Shown here piece by piece: positions 7,465-11,117 of a DNA stretch of 11,117 nucleotides. A program made the translations under genes and the position numbers. How positions within the stretch are numbered: position 1 is the first letter of the stretch; each line of letters starts with the position of its first letter. Below the pieces are notes generated by a model. That model made no database searches. It saw nothing but the letters and a program-made list of their open reading frames with translations, and had not been told where the DNA came from. The stretch comes from Sulfurovum sp. (GTDB lineage: Bacteria; Campylobacterota; Campylobacteria; Campylobacterales; Sulfurovaceae). Location: contig JANTFF010000006.1 of the NCBI GenBank assembly GCA_024763575.1, positions 1 through 11,117 on the forward strand, read 5' to 3'.

Positions 7465-7565
7465 TATTCGTTATCAATAGTGACTAAGTTATTTCTAAAA
7501 AATTAAATAATGATTGGTATAAATAAATAGGAGTAAGTATTTATCTATTTTTTATCAGAAGTTCT

Positions 7566-7600
7566 AAGTCACAAATATAAACCAATTTGTGACTTTTTTT
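7566..7600 (+). terminator. Strong hairpin with plus-strand T-run (polarity opposite to gltD)
   Basis: An 11-bp perfect inverted repeat (AAGTCACAAAT at 7566-7576, ATTTGTGACTT at 7585-7595) encloses an 8-base loop. Seven T residues at 7594-7600 follow on the plus strand, the layout of an intrinsic terminator for plus-strand transcription. No plus-strand gene precedes it. Its stem begins 16 bases after the gltD stop, so it may also serve gltBD, but read on the minus strand the stem is preceded by seven A and followed by AGAACTTCTG, a poor U-tract. It may work in both directions through the A/T-flanked stem, or protect the gltBD mRNA 3' end. Confidence 0.6.
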
Positions 7601-7611
7601 AGGGAATAAAA

Positions 7612-8994
7612 TTAAGCCAAAAGCTTTTTAGCTATAGCTTTAGCAGCCTCACGACCATCAAGTGCAGCTGTTACTACCAAATCAGCACCTCTATGACAAT
7701 CACCACCTGCATAGACACCTGATTTTGAGGTCTCATAATTTTTATCAACTACAATACCATTCCATTTATCAAGTGCAATTCCATTTTTTTCCAAGAACTC
7801 ATATTTAACAGGGTTGAAACCTAAAGCAAATATAACAACATCTGCATCCATAATAAATTCACTTCCCTCAACCTCTTGGACTCTCTGTCTGCCTGATTTA
7901 TCAGGTTCTCCAAGCTGGGTTTTTATCATTTGGATACCGATAATTTTACCATCTTCATCTACCAAAACCTCTTTTGGAGAACTATTAAATTCAAAATCCA
8001 CTCCCTCTTCTCTAGCATTGATAAACTCTTTTTTACTACCAGGCATATTGTGAGCATCTCGTCTATATGCACAGTAAACAGAAGAGGCTTTTTCTCGTAG
8101 TGAAGTTCGCACACAATCCATTGCTGTATCTCCACCACCTACTACTACTACTTTTTTACCTTTGACATCTATACTTTTATCATACTCTTCACCAAAGTTT
8201 TTCTGTTGTATAGCTTTTAGAAACTCCATAGCCAAATAGCTATCTTTTGCATCAGCTCCTTTGATAGTGGCTTTTCTTCCTTGTGTTGCACCTACACCAA
8301 TAAAGATTGCATCAAATTTTTGGGTTAGCTCTTCAAAACTAATATCTTTGCCTACTTCACAGTTTTGATGAAATATAGCACCTGCTTCTTTTAAAAAGCC
8401 TGTTCTTCTCTCTATATCTGTTTTGTCAAGTTTAAATCCAGGAATTCCATAAGTCAATAGCCCACCTGCTCGTGCTTGTTTATCAAAAAGCTCAACTTGG
8501 ATACCCTCTCTAAGTAAAAATGTAGCAGCAGAGATACCAGCAGGACCTGCACCTATTATTGCTACTTTTTTATCTTGTTTTGGAGCATCAAAAATTGGTT
8601 TTAGCCCTTTTTCAAACCCTTTTTCATTTATAAATGTCTCAACAGAACCAATAGTAATTGCTCCATGTCCATCATTGAGAGTACAATCCCCCTCACATAA
8701 TCTATCATGAGGACATATTTTCCCTAAAACTTCAGGGAAAGGTGATGGTTCATTAGATAATGCAAAAGCCAAAGGTAAATCTTTTTTAGCAGTGGCTTTT
8801 AACCAATGAGGGATTAGATTGTGTAGTGGACATTTATTATGACAATATGGGTCTCCACACTGAATACATCTCTCTGATTGGTCTGCTGCTTTATCTACAG
8901 AAAAGACTTCATAGATTTCATCAAAATCTTTAATTCTCTCTCCACCTGACCGTTTTCTTGCTTCAATTCTCTCTAGGTCAAAAAACTTTTGCAT
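7612..8994 (-). CDS. gltD: Glutamate synthase (NADPH) small subunit
   Basis: GltD takes electrons from NADPH through FAD and iron-sulfur clusters to the GltB active site for glutamate formation. The 460 residues are normal for the family. Two cysteine groups at the N-terminus (C43, C46, C51, C55 and C94, C100, C104) supply the [4Fe-4S] ligands. The FAD-binding G-A-G-P-A-G is at 148-153, the NADPH-binding G-G-G-D-T-A-M-D at 286-293, and the C-terminal FAD motif A-G-G-D at 429-432. Related beta-subunit-like enzymes (dihydropyrimidine dehydrogenase, NfnB/SudA) share these motifs; the adjacent gltB decides for GOGAT. The gene begins one base after the gltB stop, and its excellent AGGAGG ribosome site, 9 bases from the ATG, is inside the last codons of gltB. 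This ties expression of the two subunits together. Confidence 0.95.
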   Translation of the reverse strand: MQKFFDLERIEARKRSGGERIKDFDEIYEVFSVDKAADQSERCIQCGDPYCHNKCPLHNLIPHWLKATAKKDLPLAFALSNEPSPFPEVLGKICPHDRLCEGDCTLNDGHGAITIGSVETFINEKGFEKGLKPIFDAPKQDKKVAIIGAGPAGISAATFLLREGIQVELFDKQARAGGLLTYGIPGFKLDKTDIERRTGFLKEAGAIFHQNCEVGKDISFEELTQKFDAIFIGVGATQGRKATIKGADAKDSYLAMEFLKAIQQKNFGEEYDKSIDVKGKKVVVVGGGDTAMDCVRTSLREKASSVYCAYRRDAHNMPGSKKEFINAREEGVDFEFNSSPKEVLVDEDGKIIGIQMIKTQLGEPDKSGRQRVQEVEGSEFIMDADVVIFALGFNPVKYEFLEKNGIALDKWNGIVVDKNYETSKSGVYAGGDCHRGADLVVTAALDGREAAKAIAKKLLA

Positions 8995-8995
8995 C

Positions 8996-11117
8996 TTATT
9001 CTCCCTCCTCTATTTTGAGTGGTCTTTGCATCATATCTTTTGGACGAACCATCCAGAAGTTTCTAATCTCCACTCTAAAGTTATCCAAAATATCTTTGGC
9101 TTTAGCACTTTTTGTCTCTTTATAGTAGTCTTTGAGTAGTTTTTTGAGATAATATCTCTCGTTGTCTGTATCATCTGTATCAATCCGTTTAGCTTCAACC
9201 AATTCAGCATTGATGTTTTCGATAAACTCATGAGGCTCATCATATATAAATGCAACTCCTCCTGTCATACCTGCACCAAAGTTTATTCCAGTTTTACCCA
9301 AAATAGTAACTACACCACCAGTCATATATTCACATGGGTGGTCTCCTGTTCCTTCTACTATGGCAATAGCTCCAGAGTTTCTTACTGCAAATCTCTCACC
9401 AACTTGTCCTGTGACATAGAGTTTACCACCTGTTGCACCATATAGACATGTATTTCCTGCCAAAGAGAAGTTACACCCTGATAGTTTAGAAGTAATTATA
9501 ATTTTACCTCCACTCATACCTTTACCTACATAATCGTTTCCTGCACCATTTAGATATAGACTAACTCCATTACTCAAAAATGCTCCAAGTGATTGACCAG
9601 ATGTACCTCTTAGATTAATAGTAATAGTATCTTCAGGCAGTCCTTTATCTCCATAATACTCTGCTATCTCTCCTGAAATTCGTGTACCAAAACTTCTATT
9701 TAGGTTATTGATTTTCTCTGTAATATTTACAGTCTCACTAGGCATTTTTATAGCTGGATATACTTTAGTTAATATCTCTTTTTCAAACTCATTTTTATCA
9801 TAAGGTTCATTGAACTCAACCTGTTTAGTGTTATCTCCATCAAGTTTAACTAATAGTGACTCAAAATCAAATTTTTTGGCAAACTCATCATCAATAACTT
9901 TGAGTAGATGTGTTTGACCTACTATCTCTTCTACTGATTTATATCCTAACTCTGCTAATATTTCTCTAACATCATCAGCTAGAAGTGTAAAGTAGTTAAT
10001 AAGTCTCTCTACAGTTCCTTCATAATAGTCTCGTAGTTTCTCTTCTTGGGTTGCAATTCCAACTGAACATCTATTTAAGTGACAAATTCTAAGAATTTTA
10101 CAACCTAAAATTGTTAATGCTCCCGTACCAAAGGCATAGCTTTCAGCTCCAAGTATTGCAGCTTTGACTATATCTGTACCAGTTTTGAGTCCACCATCTG
10201 TTTCGACTTTGACTTGACCTCGTAGTCCATTTGCTTTAAGTGCATTGTGTGCTTCTATAAGTCCTAGCTCCCATGGGTTACCTGCAAATTTAATCGAGCC
10301 TAATTGTGCAGCACCTGTACCACCATCAGCCCCAGAGATAATAATCTTGTCAGCATAACATTTAGCAACTCCTGCTGCAATTGTACCAACTCCAGCAGTT
10401 GAAACTAGTTTAACAGCTATTTGAGCTTTTGGATTAATCTGTTTCATGTCAAAGATAAGTTGAGCCAAATCCTCAATAGAGTAAATATCATGATGAGGTG
10501 GAGGTGAGATTAGTGTAACACCTGGTATTGTATGTCGTAATCGTCCAATAAGAGGAGTAACTTTATGACCTGGCAGTTGACCACCTTCACCTGGTTTTGC
10601 ACCTTGAGCGACTTTTATCTGTAATTCATCTGCTGAACGCAAATAAGCAGGAGTGACACCAAATCTTCCAGATGCTATCTGTTTGATTTTTGAGTTTTTG
10701 ATAGTATCAAATCTAATAGCGTCTTCTCCACCCTCTCCAGAGTTACTTTTACCACCAATAGTATTCATAGCCTCTGCCATACACTCATGTGCTTCAGGTG
10801 AAATTGAACCTAAACTCATGGCTGCTGTTGAAAATCTTTTGAAAATTTCACTTCTAGGCTCTACATCATCTATAGAAATCTCTTGTCTGTTAGAGTTGAA
10901 ATCAAAATAATCACGGATAAACTTTTTATCTCTTTTATTTATAATATTTTTGAGTTTTTCAAAGTCTCTTTTTTTACCTGATACTGATGTCTTATGAATA
11001 GCATGAACAGTTGCAGGTGCATAATCATGATACTCTCCACTATCGAGATATTTATAAAATGAACCAAGATTTAGAGGATATAACGAGTGTTGTTTATTAT
11101 ATGCTTCAAAGTGATAT
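8996..11117 (-). CDS. gltB: Glutamate synthase (NADPH) large subunit, C-terminal part
   Basis: The frame is open from the stop at 8996-8998 to the right edge, giving the last 706 residues of a protein usually near 1,500. The methionine at 10817-10819 (in A-A-M-S-L-G-S-I-S-P-E-A-H-E) is internal: the 99 codons before it continue without a stop and match the family (Y-H-F-E-A-Y-N near the edge, D-D-V-E-P-R-S-E-I-F-K-R-F before the Met). The FMN/2-oxoglutarate synthase barrel follows, with S-N-S-G-E-G-G-E-D and K-P-G-E-G-G-Q-L-P-G-H-K. The [3Fe-4S] ligands are the C-x5-C-x4-C motif encoded at 10067-10102. After it comes the C-terminal beta-helix with repeated G-x-x-G-x-G patterns (for example G-K-G-M-S-G-G-K-I). 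The N-terminal glutaminase domain, the start and the promoter lie outside the window. Confidence 0.96.
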   Translation of the reverse strand, partial: YHFEAYNKQHSLYPLNLGSFYKYLDSGEYHDYAPATVHAIHKTSVSGKKRDFEKLKNIINKRDKKFIRDYFDFNSNRQEISIDDVEPRSEIFKRFSTAAMSLGSISPEAHECMAEAMNTIGGKSNSGEGGEDAIRFDTIKNSKIKQIASGRFGVTPAYLRSADELQIKVAQGAKPGEGGQLPGHKVTPLIGRLRHTIPGVTLISPPPHHDIYSIEDLAQLIFDMKQINPKAQIAVKLVSTAGVGTIAAGVAKCYADKIIISGADGGTGAAQLGSIKFAGNPWELGLIEAHNALKANGLRGQVKVETDGGLKTGTDIVKAAILGAESYAFGTGALTILGCKILRICHLNRCSVGIATQEEKLRDYYEGTVERLINYFTLLADDVREILAELGYKSVEEIVGQTHLLKVIDDEFAKKFDFESLLVKLDGDNTKQVEFNEPYDKNEFEKEILTKVYPAIKMPSETVNITEKINNLNRSFGTRISGEIAEYYGDKGLPEDTITINLRGTSGQSLGAFLSNGVSLYLNGAGNDYVGKGMSGGKIIITSKLSGCNFSLAGNTCLYGATGGKLYVTGQVGERFAVRNSGAIAIVEGTGDHPCEYMTGGVVTILGKTGINFGAGMTGGVAFIYDEPHEFIENINAELVEAKRIDTDDTDNERYYLKKLLKDYYKETKSAKAKDILDNFRVEIRNFWMVRPKDMMQRPLKIEEGE

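Larger units (their letters stand above)
7426..7611. other. Intergenic spacer between gltD and accD
   Basis: This 186-base AT-rich spacer is the only substantial non-coding stretch. It holds a strong 11-bp hairpin at 7566-7595 near gltD, a second weaker AT-only hairpin with 7-bp arms (7523-7529 and 7538-7544) whose 8-base loop exposes GGAGTAAG on the plus strand, a possible plus-strand extended -10 (TGG... TATAAA at 7518-7523), and the accD promoter candidate at 7456-7464. I found no convincing small reading frame with a start codon and ribosome site on either strand. A 70-base plus-strand RNA starting near 7530 and ending at the hairpin T-run is possible but unsupported by more than these motifs. 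Confidence 0.6.

Noticed and set aside
7569..7592. TCACA ... TGTGA inverted repeat as a CRP/FNR-type operator
   Set aside because: The half-sites are in the reverse order to a CRP site (TGTGA then TCACA) and are spaced by 14 bases; they are simply part of the hairpin stem.
9031..9255. 74-codon minus-strand frame inside the end of gltB
   Set aside because: It overlaps the coding of GltB in another frame and has no independent support.
10817..10819. ATG of a 607-residue frame as the gltB start
   Set aside because: The same frame continues open for 99 codons to the right edge and those codons match the GltB family, so this Met is internal and the gene is truncated by the window.

Overview
The window looks like chromosomal DNA from a Campylobacterota (former Epsilonproteobacteria) species, probably a free-living Sulfurimonas/Sulfurovum/Arcobacter-like member. 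The evidence is the very AT-rich, AGA/ATA/TTA-rich coding, the gene order accD-rlmH-dksA-membrane protein-dusB (which I recall from Campylobacter jejuni, around Cj0127c to Cj0123c), and an amidohydrolase resembling the 6-aminodeoxyfutalosine deaminase of the futalosine menaquinone route. Genus assignment is inference. Every protein gene lies on the minus strand, so transcription runs from high to low coordinates.

Right part (about 7612-11117): gltB, cut by the right edge, and gltD form the NADPH-dependent glutamate synthase (GOGAT), the assimilation step that makes glutamate from glutamine and 2-oxoglutarate. The two genes are one base apart, and the gltD ribosome binding site lies inside the end of gltB.

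Spacer (7426-7611): the only real intergenic region. It has a strong 11-bp hairpin just after gltD. The T-run of the hairpin is on the plus-strand side, which is the wrong polarity for gltD. It also has a likely extended -10 promoter for accD and a possible plus-strand extended -10, so a short plus-strand RNA is possible.

Left part (1-7425): nine genes in one direction with gaps of at most 24 bases or overlaps of 4 to 11 bases, so very probably one operon. The promoter-proximal half is housekeeping: accD (malonyl-CoA formation), rlmH (23S rRNA methylation), a DksA-type RNA polymerase regulator, an unrecognised two-TM membrane protein and dusB (tRNA dihydrouridine). The distal half is a small metabolic group: a DUF819 multi-spanning membrane protein, an L-Ala-D/L-Glu-type dipeptide epimerase, the amidohydrolase, and the first 46 codons of a lipoprotein running off the left edge. 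The epimerase suggests use or recycling of cell-wall peptides, with the DUF819 protein and the lipoprotein as possible partners; this is inference from context.

No tRNA, rRNA, CRISPR array, insertion sequence or phage gene was seen. The region is mostly ordinary core genome. The points worth a second look are the reversed-polarity hairpin in the spacer, the epimerase/DUF819/lipoprotein group, the conserved unknown membrane protein, and two matching 11-base gene overlaps.
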